Shown: one piece after another, positions 41,670 to 50,673 of the stretch
How positions within the stretch are numbered: position 1 is the stretch's first letter
Layout of the letters: each line of letters starts with the position of its first letter
Assembly (NCBI GenBank): GCA_035913415.1
Contig: JAMIIV010000025.1
Location: 16,306 to 80,305 of the forward strand
Length of the DNA: 64,000 nt
Reading direction: 5' to 3'
Source: UBA5070 sp035913415
Lineage (GTDB): Bacteria; Fibrobacterota; Fibrobacteria; UBA5070
The notes under the pieces: generated by a model
Seen by the model: only the letters and a program-made list of their open reading frames with translations
Database searches by the model: none
Told to the model about the DNA's origin: nothing
Made by a program: the position numbers and the translations under genes

Positions 41670-44204
41670 ATGGAGCACACACTGAACAATCGCCTGGTTT
41701 CGGACCTGGTCCGGGAAACCCGCCCCCTGAGTGGAGCTTGGGACGAGTTGCGCCACCGCGACGACACCCTGCGTCCGGCCTGGGACAAATACCTCCAAGC
41801 ATTGGGAGATCTGACCGTACACGATCTGTCCCATCGCTGGGACGAAGCCAAGCGGATCCTGCGCGACAACGGCGTGTCGTACAACGTCTACGCCGACCCT
41901 CGCGGCGCCGATCGCCCCTGGCACCTGGACGCCATCCCCCAGGTGCTCTCCGAGGGGGAATGGAACACGCTGGCCGCAGGCATCGCCCAGCGGGCGCGTC
42001 TGCTCGATCTTCTGCTTGCCGACATCTACGGCCCCCAGCAGATGATCCGCGAAGGCATCCTTCCCGCCGGGGTGGTCTTCGCCAACCCGGGTTACCTGCG
42101 ACCCGTGCACGGCACACGGCCACCCGGCGACCAGTGGCTCCACTTGTACGCCTGCGAGATCCTGCGCGCCCAGGACGGACGCTGGATGGTCCTGGCCGAC
42201 CGCACCCAGGCGCCCGCCGGAGCCGGATACGTGCTGGAAAACCGCATCGTGTTGTCGCGCGCCTTTCCCGAGACCTTCCGCGCCTGCCGGGTCAAGCGGC
42301 TGGCCCCCCACTTCCAGCGCATGCGTCGTTCCATGCAATCGCTCTCGGGCCGCGACGATCCGCACATCGTGCTGCTCACCCCCGGGCCGTTCAACGACAC
42401 CTATTTCGAACACGCCTACCTGGCTCGTTACATGGGTTTCACCCTCGCCGAGAGCGGAGACCTGACGGTTCGAGACGAGAAGGTGTACCTGAAGACCCTC
42501 GGGGGCCTGCACCAGGTCGACGTGATCATGCGCCGCATGGACGACGATTTCTGCGACCCCCTGGAACTGCGCGGCGACTCCGGCCTGGGAGTCCCCGGGC
42601 TGCTGCAGGCCGTACGGGCACGAAACGTCGTGGTCGCCAACGCCCTGGGTTCGGGTGTCGCCGAGGGTACCGCCCTGCAGGCGTATCTGCCTGCGCTCTG
42701 CCAACGCCTGCTGAACGAAGACCTGTTGCTTCCCTCCATCCCCTCGTGGTGGTGCGGTGAGCAGGACGGACTGGATGCGGTCATCGACCACATCGAGAGC
42801 GTCGTGGTCAAACCGGCCTTCCCGTCGTTGCGCGCCGAACCCGTCTTCGGGGACCGCCTGGGCGAACAGGGCCAACAGATTCTGTCCGATCGGCTGCGAC
42901 GCACCCCCGAACTGTGGGCGGGCCAGAGTCTGGCACCCATGTCCGGCACGGTCGAATGGTCGGGATCCCACTTCCGACCGCGCTCGATGGCCATCCGCGC
43001 CTTCGCCTGCCGCTCGCGCAACGGATTCGACGTCCTGCCCGGCGGGCTGGTGCGGATCTCGTCCGAACCCGGCCGCGCCACCATCGTGCTCCAGGCCAGC
43101 GGAGGCTCGAAGGACCTCTGGGTGCTCTCCCCCGGTCCCGTCGAAGAAGTCTCCCTCCTGCCGACCGGAAAACGCTCCGAGACCTTCCGTCGCTCGGGTG
43201 TCGATCTCCCCTCGCGGGTGGCCGACAACCTCTACTGGATGGGCCGCTACGCGGAACGAGCCGAGGGCATCGCCCGGCTGTCGCGATCGGCCCTGGTCCG
43301 CGTGTCCGGCGAATCGTCGCCTTCCGAGATCACCGAGACCGGCCTGTTGCTGACCGCCATGCGCGAATTCGGCATGCTGACCCCCATCGCCCCCACGGGC
43401 GCGCTGGGGGTCGAGGGAATCGAACGCGAACTCGTCGCGTCGGTGTTCCTCTCCGACCGGGGGCTGGGCCTGCAGCAGACCCTGGGCGCCTTGCACAAGG
43501 CCGGTTTCCAGGTCCGCGACCGCATCTCCAACGACACCTGGCGGATTCTCCACCACCTGGGCCGCGACTTCGCGCCCGGCCGTCGCCAGGGCTCCAGCGG
43601 ACTGGGAGATGTCCTGGCGCTTCTGGACAACCTCCTGCTCCATCTGTCCGCCCTGGCGGGAATGGCCAAGGAAAACACCACGCGCGGCGCGGGGTGGCGC
43701 TTCCTGGACTTGGGCCGCCGGCTCGAACGCAGCCAATTCGTCGTCGAATCGCTCGAGCTGGTCCACAGGTCTTCCGAAGACGGTTCCCTCGGACTGGAGG
43801 CCATGCTGGAGGTCTTCGACAGTTCGATCACCTACCGCAGCCGCTACCTCACCGATCTGCAGTTCGCCCAAGCGGTGGACCTCATCCTGGCCGACGACGG
43901 CAACCCCCGTTCGCTGCTGTTCCAGTTGCTGGCCGTGGGGCGCCATCTCGAGGCCCTGCCCAAGCTCCAGGACGCGCCGTTCCTGCGCCGCGAACAGAGC
44001 ATCATCCTGCGCGCCACCACCGACCTCAAGCTTCTCGACTTCCCGGCCATCGCTCGCGATCCTGCCGGCGAAGAACGCGGCCGGCTGGGCGAGTACCTCG
44101 AGCGCATCCGACAGGATCTGCCCGTCGTCTCCGACTCGCTGACCCGCTCGTGGCTTTCGCACGCCGAAACCACCCGGCAACTCACCCGGGTGGAAACGCC
44201 ATGA
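41670..44204 (+). CDS. circularly permuted ATP-grasp/alpha-E fusion protein
   Basis: An 844-residue fusion. Residues 1-500 are the permuted ATP-grasp unit: YNVYADPRGADRPWHLD, YFEHAYLARYMGFTLAE, DVIMRRMDDDFCDP and LQASGGSKDLWVLSP. Residues about 512-844 are an alpha-E domain opening LPSRVADNLYWMGRYAERAE. The same two domains occur as separate genes at 35483-37980, in which the ATP-grasp part is likewise upstream, so the fusion keeps the operon order. Its stop overlaps the ATG of a transglutaminase gene (ATGA). Domain identities are clear; the reaction is inferred as ATP-driven peptide-bond formation. Confidence 0.9.
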   Translation: MEHTLNNRLVSDLVRETRPLSGAWDELRHRDDTLRPAWDKYLQALGDLTVHDLSHRWDEAKRILRDNGVSYNVYADPRGADRPWHLDAIPQVLSEGEWNTLAAGIAQRARLLDLLLADIYGPQQMIREGILPAGVVFANPGYLRPVHGTRPPGDQWLHLYACEILRAQDGRWMVLADRTQAPAGAGYVLENRIVLSRAFPETFRACRVKRLAPHFQRMRRSMQSLSGRDDPHIVLLTPGPFNDTYFEHAYLARYMGFTLAESGDLTVRDEKVYLKTLGGLHQVDVIMRRMDDDFCDPLELRGDSGLGVPGLLQAVRARNVVVANALGSGVAEGTALQAYLPALCQRLLNEDLLLPSIPSWWCGEQDGLDAVIDHIESVVVKPAFPSLRAEPVFGDRLGEQGQQILSDRLRRTPELWAGQSLAPMSGTVEWSGSHFRPRSMAIRAFACRSRNGFDVLPGGLVRISSEPGRATIVLQASGGSKDLWVLSPGPVEEVSLLPTGKRSETFRRSGVDLPSRVADNLYWMGRYAERAEGIARLSRSALVRVSGESSPSEITETGLLLTAMREFGMLTPIAPTGALGVEGIERELVASVFLSDRGLGLQQTLGALHKAGFQVRDRISNDTWRILHHLGRDFAPGRRQGSSGLGDVLALLDNLLLHLSALAGMAKENTTRGAGWRFLDLGRRLERSQFVVESLELVHRSSEDGSLGLEAMLEVFDSSITYRSRYLTDLQFAQAVDLILADDGNPRSLLFQLLAVGRHLEALPKLQDAPFLRREQSIILRATTDLKLLDFPAIARDPAGEERGRLGEYLERIRQDLPVVSDSLTRSWLSHAETTRQLTRVETP

Positions 44205-45094
44205 AATACCGCATCCGGCACATCACGGAATACCGCTACGCGGATCCCGCCCAGCTCTCGCACAACCTGGCCCACCTCGAACCGTGCCGCACCGCCAGAC
44301 AAGAAGTGTCATCGTTTTCGCTGGAAGCCGACCCCTTGCCCGCGGTCGTATCCCGGCGCATCGACGGCTACGGGAACGCGACCCATTTCCTGCTGGTGCA
44401 GGAATCGCACCGGCAATTCCGGATCGTGGCCGAGAGCGTGGTCTCCGTCGCGCCGTTGCTGCCCCCCGATCCGTCGCATTCCCCCCCGTGGGAGGATGTC
44501 GCCCGTTCGTTGCGGCCTCGCCCCATGGGTGAACTGGCGTCCATCTCGCAGTTCCTGCACGCCTCGCCCTACGTACCGCGCGTGGCCGGTGCGGAAGACT
44601 ACGCGTTGCCCTCCTTTCCCCCAGGTCGCCCCGCCCTCGAAGGCGCGTTCGACCTCATGCGGCGCGTCCACACCGAGTTCCGCTACGATCCGACCGCCAC
44701 CTCGGTGGCCACTCCCCTGTCCGAGGTGTTCCGCAACCGCCGTGGTGTGTGCCAGGACTTTTCGCACGCCATGATCGCCTGTCTGCGCGCCATGGGCCTG
44801 CCTGCCCGGTACGTTTCCGGGTACCTGGAAACCCGTCCCCCGCCAGGCAAAGCACGCCTGGTCGGTGCCGACGCCTCGCACGCCTGGGTGCAGTCCTGGT
44901 GCCCCGTGCACGGCTGGATCGACCTCGATCCCACCAACGACGTGGCCCCCTCCGAGCGCCACGTCACCGTCGCCGTCGGACGCGATTTCGCCGACGTCAC
45001 CCCGCTGAAGGGCCTGGTCCTGGGCGGCGGCGGCCAAGTCGTCAAGGTCTCCGTCGACGTCGCCCCCCTGGAAGCCCCCTCCGAAGACGACTGA
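44201..45094 (+). CDS. transglutaminase-like protein
   Basis: A 297-residue protein of the bacterial transglutaminase-like family. An N-terminal beta domain (YRIRHITEYRYADPAQLSHN) precedes a papain-like domain with an intact triad: C184 in GVCQDFSH, H227 in SHAWVQSW and D243 in DLDPTND. No signal peptide, so it acts in the cytoplasm. It overlaps the ATP-grasp/alpha-E fusion by ATGA, so the products probably work together, possibly as ligase and protease/transferase on the same peptide. It is the short counterpart of the N-terminal domain of the 1086-residue protein. It converges on an FAD oxidoreductase gene. Confidence 0.92.
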   Translation: MKYRIRHITEYRYADPAQLSHNLAHLEPCRTARQEVSSFSLEADPLPAVVSRRIDGYGNATHFLLVQESHRQFRIVAESVVSVAPLLPPDPSHSPPWEDVARSLRPRPMGELASISQFLHASPYVPRVAGAEDYALPSFPPGRPALEGAFDLMRRVHTEFRYDPTATSVATPLSEVFRNRRGVCQDFSHAMIACLRAMGLPARYVSGYLETRPPPGKARLVGADASHAWVQSWCPVHGWIDLDPTNDVAPSERHVTVAVGRDFADVTPLKGLVLGGGGQVVKVSVDVAPLEAPSEDD

Positions 45095-45114
45095 ACCCCG
45101 CCGCGAGACACCCT

Positions 45115-47079
45115 TCAGAATTTGTCCTTCCAGCTTCCGAAGGCCCACCTCAGGAACGGCTCCAGCAGCCAAAGCGCGGGGCGCCCGCCGCCGCAACCCA
45201 GCACGGCGCGAAACGGCGCGGTGAAGATCACGCGCCCCACCACTTCGCGCAGGAACCAGCGCGGGGCGTCCTGGCGGAGGCACCGGGCCATGTCGTCGGC
45301 CATTCGACCGATCATGCCCATCTCGGGATCGCGGTCGCGGCGGAACATCGGATGCGTGCCGGGCATGTACAACAGACTGCGGCCCCGCGCGGTCTGGAAC
45401 ACCGACATGAACATCGAGGCGATGTCGCGCCGCAGGCGGGGCATCCATTCGGGATCGAGTCCGTCGGGATCGAGAAGCCACGGCGCCGAGGTGAACACGC
45501 GGGTCAGTTCGCGCATGGACGCGAGATCGACCTGGTCGAGGATTCGGCTCTTGACCAACCAGGCCTCGACGCCGGTGCACCGCTGCGAAAAGGCGTGGAA
45601 ACGCTCGTCGGTGCGCAGGGCGTAGTGGAAGTCCTGCAGGACCATGGCCAACGTGGAGCGGAACTCGTTCTCGGAAAGCCAGGCCAGGTCGTAGCCGCGC
45701 GTGGCCGCGAAGTCGGGGACGCCGTGCGTGGAGAGCAGTTCGGGGGCCACGGTCTCGGCGAGGATCATCGCCTCGCGCAGCCCCGGGAAGAATCCGAACC
45801 CCGTGTTGGGAACCTGGCGGCAGGCGGACGCCCCGATGAACACCACGCCCGGGAACGCCGCGGGTTCGACAAGATCCGTCATGGGGATCAGGCCCGACCG
45901 CTCGCGCACGAACCTGCCCGTCAGCTTCCGGATGTTCAGCCAGCGCCCCATGTAGGCTTCCATCTCGGCGCGGCTGGGGTGGGCGTCGGGGAATTCCGGG
46001 GTGGCCCGCGTGAGCACCATGACACCTGCCGCGACATCCGTCTCGGAGGCGACGTCCACCCAGAAGTTCGCCGACACCGCCGTCGGGAAGGCCATGTCCC
46101 AGATGGTCTGTTCCTGCGGATCGGGCAGGTGTTCGAACTCGTAGACCAGGCATTTCCACACGTCCGCGGAGCGGGCCTTGTGGAACGATCTCGCCAGGGC
46201 CGAACGATGCCCCCCGGCGTCCACCAGAAGCGACGCGTGGAACCGTGGATTGTCCCAGGACTTCGCGTGGGCGTCGATCTCCTGGAAGGTGTCGATCTTC
46301 ACCCACGGATCGAGGGCGTCGTGGTAGAAGCCGCTGGTCCCGGCCATCGCCAGAGCGCGCGGGAATTGGCGCGCCTGCGACCAACGCATCAACCGGAATC
46401 CATTGCGCACGGTGCGGGCCCGCAGCCGCGACAAGCCGCCCTCCTCGACTTTCGCCCAGGCGGTCAGCTCGCAGTTTTCCACCACCACCACCTGCCCGCT
46501 CCGACCGCGTTCAAAGGGCCCGTGCGGCAGGTTGCGCGCCAGGATCCAGGCGGCGATCTCCTGATCGAGAATGCAATAGTCGATCTGGCTGGGATAGTCG
46601 AGTCCGAAGTAGTCCTTGAATCCGGTGTCGGTGTGGGCGCACCGGACCGCTTCCTGCAGGCCGAATTCCCGCACGATGCTGTCGGGTTCGGCCCAGGTGC
46701 GGTCGGTATCGAGGAACAGCGCCCGCTCCAGCAGCAACACGCGCAAGCCTTGGGCGGCCAGTTTCCAGGCCGCACCGATGCCCGCCGGTCCGCCCCCCGA
46801 GACCACGACATCCCAATGGATGTCCTGCAACTGGGCCAGACGCTCGTGAGCCGAAGGCTGCGAAGCGTCCACCACCTCCAGTCCCGCATCGCGCAACCAC
46901 TGCACGAGCGTGTGGCGCTTGAGGTCGGGACGAAGCCCTCCCCCACCATGCACGGCATCGTCGATCCGTTTGCGCACCTGCCGACAGGACGCCATCCAGT
47001 CCATGTGTTCGGAGCGCAGGGATACCCGCGCGTGCCTCTTGCGACTTGCAGGCTGGTTGTGCGGCAGGGAATTCAACAT
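45115..47079 (-). CDS. large FAD-dependent oxidoreductase
   Basis: A 654-residue flavoprotein. The dinucleotide-binding motif is VVVSGGGPAGIGAAWKLAAQ followed by VLLLERALFLD, and a second FAD-contact region is VVFIGASACRQVPNTGFGFF. The layout resembles geranylgeranyl-reductase/lycopene-cyclase-like and halogenase-like flavoproteins, but the substrate is not clear. About 75 residues before the Rossmann motif and 200 after the core are not recognised. GGAGG precedes ATG 47079. It converges on the transglutaminase gene with a 20-base gap, so it may or may not belong to the peptide-ligase cluster. Confidence 0.78.
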   Translation of the reverse strand: MLNSLPHNQPASRKRHARVSLRSEHMDWMASCRQVRKRIDDAVHGGGGLRPDLKRHTLVQWLRDAGLEVVDASQPSAHERLAQLQDIHWDVVVSGGGPAGIGAAWKLAAQGLRVLLLERALFLDTDRTWAEPDSIVREFGLQEAVRCAHTDTGFKDYFGLDYPSQIDYCILDQEIAAWILARNLPHGPFERGRSGQVVVVENCELTAWAKVEEGGLSRLRARTVRNGFRLMRWSQARQFPRALAMAGTSGFYHDALDPWVKIDTFQEIDAHAKSWDNPRFHASLLVDAGGHRSALARSFHKARSADVWKCLVYEFEHLPDPQEQTIWDMAFPTAVSANFWVDVASETDVAAGVMVLTRATPEFPDAHPSRAEMEAYMGRWLNIRKLTGRFVRERSGLIPMTDLVEPAAFPGVVFIGASACRQVPNTGFGFFPGLREAMILAETVAPELLSTHGVPDFAATRGYDLAWLSENEFRSTLAMVLQDFHYALRTDERFHAFSQRCTGVEAWLVKSRILDQVDLASMRELTRVFTSAPWLLDPDGLDPEWMPRLRRDIASMFMSVFQTARGRSLLYMPGTHPMFRRDRDPEMGMIGRMADDMARCLRQDAPRWFLREVVGRVIFTAPFRAVLGCGGGRPALWLLEPFLRWAFGSWKDKF

Positions 47080-47153
47080 CGACCTCCAATGCGAGCGCGG
47101 GTCCAAGTGAAACCTACCACCTCGCATCGGTGCCACGCCAGCGCGGCGTGAGG

Positions 47154-49397
47154 TCAGATCGGGCCGGTTGCGAGTTCCTTCAGGATGTCTTCCTTGGACT
47201 CTTCGAGCAATTGACCCAACATGGACAGCCGGTTGGCCCAGCGCTCGGCCGAAGGGGCGGGATCCTGGCGCAGGTGGTGCAACGGCATCCGCGCCCAGGG
47301 GCCCAACGCGGCCACACTCGAATCCGACGGGATGGCCAACCAAGGCTTCACGTAGCGCTCGCGCCACAGGGACAGCTCGGCGGCGGCCCGTACCTGGAAG
47401 GAATGCTGGTGCATCGACTCCGAACGGGCCTCGACTTCTTCGGCCAGCCAGCTCCACCAACCCGGTGTGTGCGCCGCCAGGTCGCGGGCACGGGAATACG
47501 AATGCCAGCGCCGGACCGTGACCAGCGGTGTAGGGGCAAAGGCGGGATCCCCTTGACCGGAGGCGGTCTCGGCGACAGCCAAGGCGATCAGCCGCAACAC
47601 GACCCAATCCCACCCGGTACGGGCTGGGCTGGGATCTCCCAAACGCTGGTTGTAGCGGAAGTCGATCTCCAAGGGGCGATGGGCGGCCGGGTACAGATAC
47701 CGCACCAGATCATCCATACCCGCCAGAATCCAGGGATCGCCGGAGGCCAGCAAATCTCGCAGTCCCCCGATCCAGTCGGCGGGAAACCGCAGGAACTCCC
47801 GGACCCGGGAATCGGAAAGCAGGCCACGGTATTTTTCGATCCACTGCCGCCCGGACGGTGTCAGGCCGGTGCGGAGACATTCCTCCAGTTGCACGGCCTG
47901 TCGCTCCAGGTCGGGAAGGTCGAAGCCGACCGGCAGGGCATCGAGGCTCTGCAGATCAGTGGTCACGACCATCGCGGCGTGGGCATCGCTCATGCCCCCC
48001 GACAACGTGATGACCTTCATGTTGGCCGACGTCTCGTATTCCTGCATGGCCATGGCGAGCGGATCGGAAGCGGATGCACCGGTGCCGGTGGGAACCGGAA
48101 CCACCAGCAGGGGCACCGGGGGCGTTTCGGCAGCCGGCACCGGGGAAGCCGGTCGGGTGCGGCCAGGAGTGATCCTGGGTGGCACCGGGGCCGCGGGTGG
48201 ACGGGGCGGCAACCGTACGGTGGGAGGATCGGCGGGTCGCGACGAATCGAGGGTGGCGAGGTCGAAGATGTCGGATTCCCGACGGGCGATGGGGGTGGCG
48301 GGGATGCGCGTGGTCCGTGGGGCGGCAACCGCGGGCGGCGGCTCGGGGGGGATGGGCCCCGCCAGGCGGGACAGCGGAAGCTCGCGGCGCAAAAGCTCGC
48401 GCACCAGGCGGTCGACGGCAACGGCCGTGGCTTCCCGGGCGGCTTCTTCACGCCGGGCGATGTCGATCAGCCCGCGTTCGCACGCGGCAAGTCGAGCCTG
48501 GCGGTCAGGGAGATCGTCCAGGACCAGGGATTTCCCGCTGTCCCAGACCCAGGTACGGGGATCGGTTTGCGACGGGGGCTGGACCAGCAATAGCGAGCTT
48601 CCCGCACAGTCCTGGAATTTGCGAAGCCAGGAGTCCAGGGCCGGAGCCAGCGCGGCTCCGGTCTGGAATACATGGGTGCGAAGATCGACAAGACTGGGCT
48701 CGGTCTGTCGATCGCGCAGATAGACCATCACCCCACCGAGATAAAAGTCCAGGGGCAGCACACGACGGGCACTGGAAGGATGGGTGCGATTCCAGAGCCG
48801 CGCCCGCGAGCCCAGAAGGATGGAGAAATCCCACAGCGGCTTTTCCGCCAACCGCGGCTGGTCGATGACATCGATACCCGTGCGGGCACCCAGCACGCGC
48901 AGCAGATCGGTGAATCCCTGCTGGCTCACGGCGTCGGCGTCTTCGACCAGGTACCGGACCATCTCCATGCCATCGGCGACACTGCGCCCAAGCACGATTC
49001 CCGAGGACGAAGCGAGCCGGCGGCGCAGGTGTCCCCACCAACGCCTCTCGGCCCAGGTGCGACCGATGTTGCGATCGGCCTGGAGATCGGCGGCGAACCG
49101 CAACAAGCCCAGATACGACCCCAACGGAATGTCCACGGCCTCAAGCGCCTGTTCGGCGGCCACGATCCCCTCGACGTCCCAATCGGGAGGAAGGGCCCCG
49201 CGACGACGGGAGATGAAACGGCGGGCATCCGCTTTCAGGCCGTCGCCCTCCAGAAGCTGTCGCGCCAGGTTCCGCGGCCGGGGTGGACGAACGGGAACCA
49301 CCTGGGGCTCGCCATCCTGACCAACAGCCCGCGTGAACGGTACGTTGGCTACCGCCTCCGGGACGAGACGAGCGTGTTCTTCGGGAGATATCGGCAC
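47154..49397 (-). CDS. large protein of unknown function
   Basis: I do not recognise any family. The 747-residue protein has no signal peptide or membrane helix. Residues 1-330 are mostly helical and rich in Arg and Trp. A Pro/Ala-rich linker spans about 345-430. Residues 440-747 start with MKVITLSGGMSDAHAAMVVT, possibly a small beta-alpha unit, and continue helical with several Trp-rich segments (WSWLAEEVEAR, WRERYVKPWLA). GTG 49397 is chosen over TTG 49406 because TATCTT (49405-49410) lies exactly 7 bases before it and would overlap the TTG. It follows the STAS/DUF2225-like gene on the same strand but seems to have its own promoter. Confidence 0.6.
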   Translation of the reverse strand: MPISPEEHARLVPEAVANVPFTRAVGQDGEPQVVPVRPPRPRNLARQLLEGDGLKADARRFISRRRGALPPDWDVEGIVAAEQALEAVDIPLGSYLGLLRFAADLQADRNIGRTWAERRWWGHLRRRLASSSGIVLGRSVADGMEMVRYLVEDADAVSQQGFTDLLRVLGARTGIDVIDQPRLAEKPLWDFSILLGSRARLWNRTHPSSARRVLPLDFYLGGVMVYLRDRQTEPSLVDLRTHVFQTGAALAPALDSWLRKFQDCAGSSLLLVQPPSQTDPRTWVWDSGKSLVLDDLPDRQARLAACERGLIDIARREEAAREATAVAVDRLVRELLRRELPLSRLAGPIPPEPPPAVAAPRTTRIPATPIARRESDIFDLATLDSSRPADPPTVRLPPRPPAAPVPPRITPGRTRPASPVPAAETPPVPLLVVPVPTGTGASASDPLAMAMQEYETSANMKVITLSGGMSDAHAAMVVTTDLQSLDALPVGFDLPDLERQAVQLEECLRTGLTPSGRQWIEKYRGLLSDSRVREFLRFPADWIGGLRDLLASGDPWILAGMDDLVRYLYPAAHRPLEIDFRYNQRLGDPSPARTGWDWVVLRLIALAVAETASGQGDPAFAPTPLVTVRRWHSYSRARDLAAHTPGWWSWLAEEVEARSESMHQHSFQVRAAAELSLWRERYVKPWLAIPSDSSVAALGPWARMPLHHLRQDPAPSAERWANRLSMLGQLLEESKEDILKELATGPI

Positions 49398-49517
49398 GCT
49401 CAGCAAGATACGCTTCCCCTTCCGTCAAATCCGGAGGGTTTCGAACAACCTCTGTTGAACTTCGTTCTCGTGTGAGGAACAGCACACGCCCAAGCGCGGG
49501 CGACAACGGATCCCGAC

Positions 49518-50639
49518 CTACTTGAGCAGGCTCCGCGCACGTTCGAGCCAGGCCTGGGCATCGGGGTCTGCGTGCCACCGGGATTCGAGGGTCTGGAGCA
49601 CCGCCCGAGCTTCCGCTTCCCGCCCCAAGGCGAGTTCGACCGACAGCAGGTACACGTGGGCTTCGGCGAGGCGGTCTTCGGCATAACTTCCGATGGCTTC
49701 GGAAACCTGGCGCAACCACACGTAGGCCGCCGTGAAGAAGCGGTTGAGATCGTCGTCATCACCAGCGAACTTGGCCTGCATCAGGATGGCGACGGAAATG
49801 CCGAAACCATCCGTGGACGCGCGGTCCCGGCCGAGGGCGCGCAGCGACTCTTCGCAGAGGGTCCACGACATCTGGATGGCTTCCCGGGTGCGCGGCATGC
49901 CGAACCAGATGTTGTAGGGAACATCCTTGTTGCGCTCGCCCATCACCGCGCGGCGGCGAGCGAACCCCTTGGAGAGCCGCTCGATCCCACCTTCGGGGAG
50001 GGTGGAAGGCAACTGCGAGCCGGGCAGATCGAACCAGTCGATGCGACTGGCCGCGAAGAGGCATTCGGGGCACACGGCCACCAGGTAGGCGTCGACCGGC
50101 AGCGAATTGGCGGGATCTTCGATGGCGACCAACTGGCGGGTGATCTCGTGGGGAAACCACTCGTGACGGTGCTGGTGCGGATCGGGAAGCCAGCCCTTCA
50201 CGTCTTCATAGCGGCACACCGGGCAGCGCAGGCGGAACGACAGGAGATTGCTGGTGCGCCCTCCGAGGATCTGCAGGACGCGCATGCGGTCGGCGGGCAT
50301 CTCGTGGATGGAGCGTTTGAGCTCCGAGAGGCTCGACAGCAACGTGGCCCCCGACTCCATCGCCAGTTCCCGACGGAGATCGTCCCGATCGGTGACCAGT
50401 CCGAGGGATCGACCCTGGTCGACCAGACTGCGGTGGAAATTCTGCAACAAGAGCTTGCCCGAAGGATCGAGGGCGTTGACTCCGGTGAAGTCCACCACCA
50501 CACCTGTCCAGGTGGAATCGCGGGTATGCCCCAGAATTTCGCGCAACCAACCCGACGACGAAGCGTCGAGGCCGGAGCGGCATTCCACGACCATCCACTG
50601 GCCGCTGCGATACGTTCTTGGGGGGGTGGCGCTGCTCAT
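49518..50639 (-). CDS. STAS-domain/DUF2225-like protein
   Basis: A 373-residue protein. Residues about 15-100 look like a STAS or anti-sigma-antagonist fold (VVVDFTGVNALDPSGKLLLQ, then NFHRSLVDQGRSLGLVT). Residues about 135-373 look like DUF2225: paired CxxC motifs (CPVC and CPEC) that would bind zinc, then a helical TPR-like tail (YAEDRLAEAHVYLLSVELAL). STAS domains sense or switch in regulatory complexes; the fusion to a DUF2225-like part is not a combination I know. ATG 50639 is chosen because TACACT lies 11 bases upstream and the longer frames run into the divergent gene's leader. Confidence 0.6.
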   Translation of the reverse strand: MSSATPPRTYRSGQWMVVECRSGLDASSSGWLREILGHTRDSTWTGVVVDFTGVNALDPSGKLLLQNFHRSLVDQGRSLGLVTDRDDLRRELAMESGATLLSSLSELKRSIHEMPADRMRVLQILGGRTSNLLSFRLRCPVCRYEDVKGWLPDPHQHRHEWFPHEITRQLVAIEDPANSLPVDAYLVAVCPECLFAASRIDWFDLPGSQLPSTLPEGGIERLSKGFARRRAVMGERNKDVPYNIWFGMPRTREAIQMSWTLCEESLRALGRDRASTDGFGISVAILMQAKFAGDDDDLNRFFTAAYVWLRQVSEAIGSYAEDRLAEAHVYLLSVELALGREAEARAVLQTLESRWHADPDAQAWLERARSLLK

Positions 50640-50650
50640 ATCCGAAGCCG

Positions 50651-50660
50651 AGTGTACCAT
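50651..50660. promoter_or_regulatory. overlapping divergent -10 elements
   Basis: AGTGTACCAT (50651-50660) reads TACACT on - (11 bases before ATG 50639) and TACCAT on + (13 bases before ATG 50674). The two -10-like hexamers share bases, so the STAS gene and the CCA-adding-type gene would compete for polymerase. Only 34 bases separate the two starts. Confidence 0.4.
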
Positions 50661-50673
50661 TGGTCCCGAATCC

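Noticed and set aside
44309..46384. 691-codon open frame on - spanning the transglutaminase and FAD oxidoreductase
   Set aside because: Shadow of two real genes in other frames: it is antisense to an intact catalytic triad and out of frame with the flavin motifs.
49398..49406. TTG at 49406 as the start of the 747-residue protein
   Set aside because: The TTG lies inside the TATCTT hexamer that best fits a promoter; GTG 49397 is placed exactly where a leaderless start would be.
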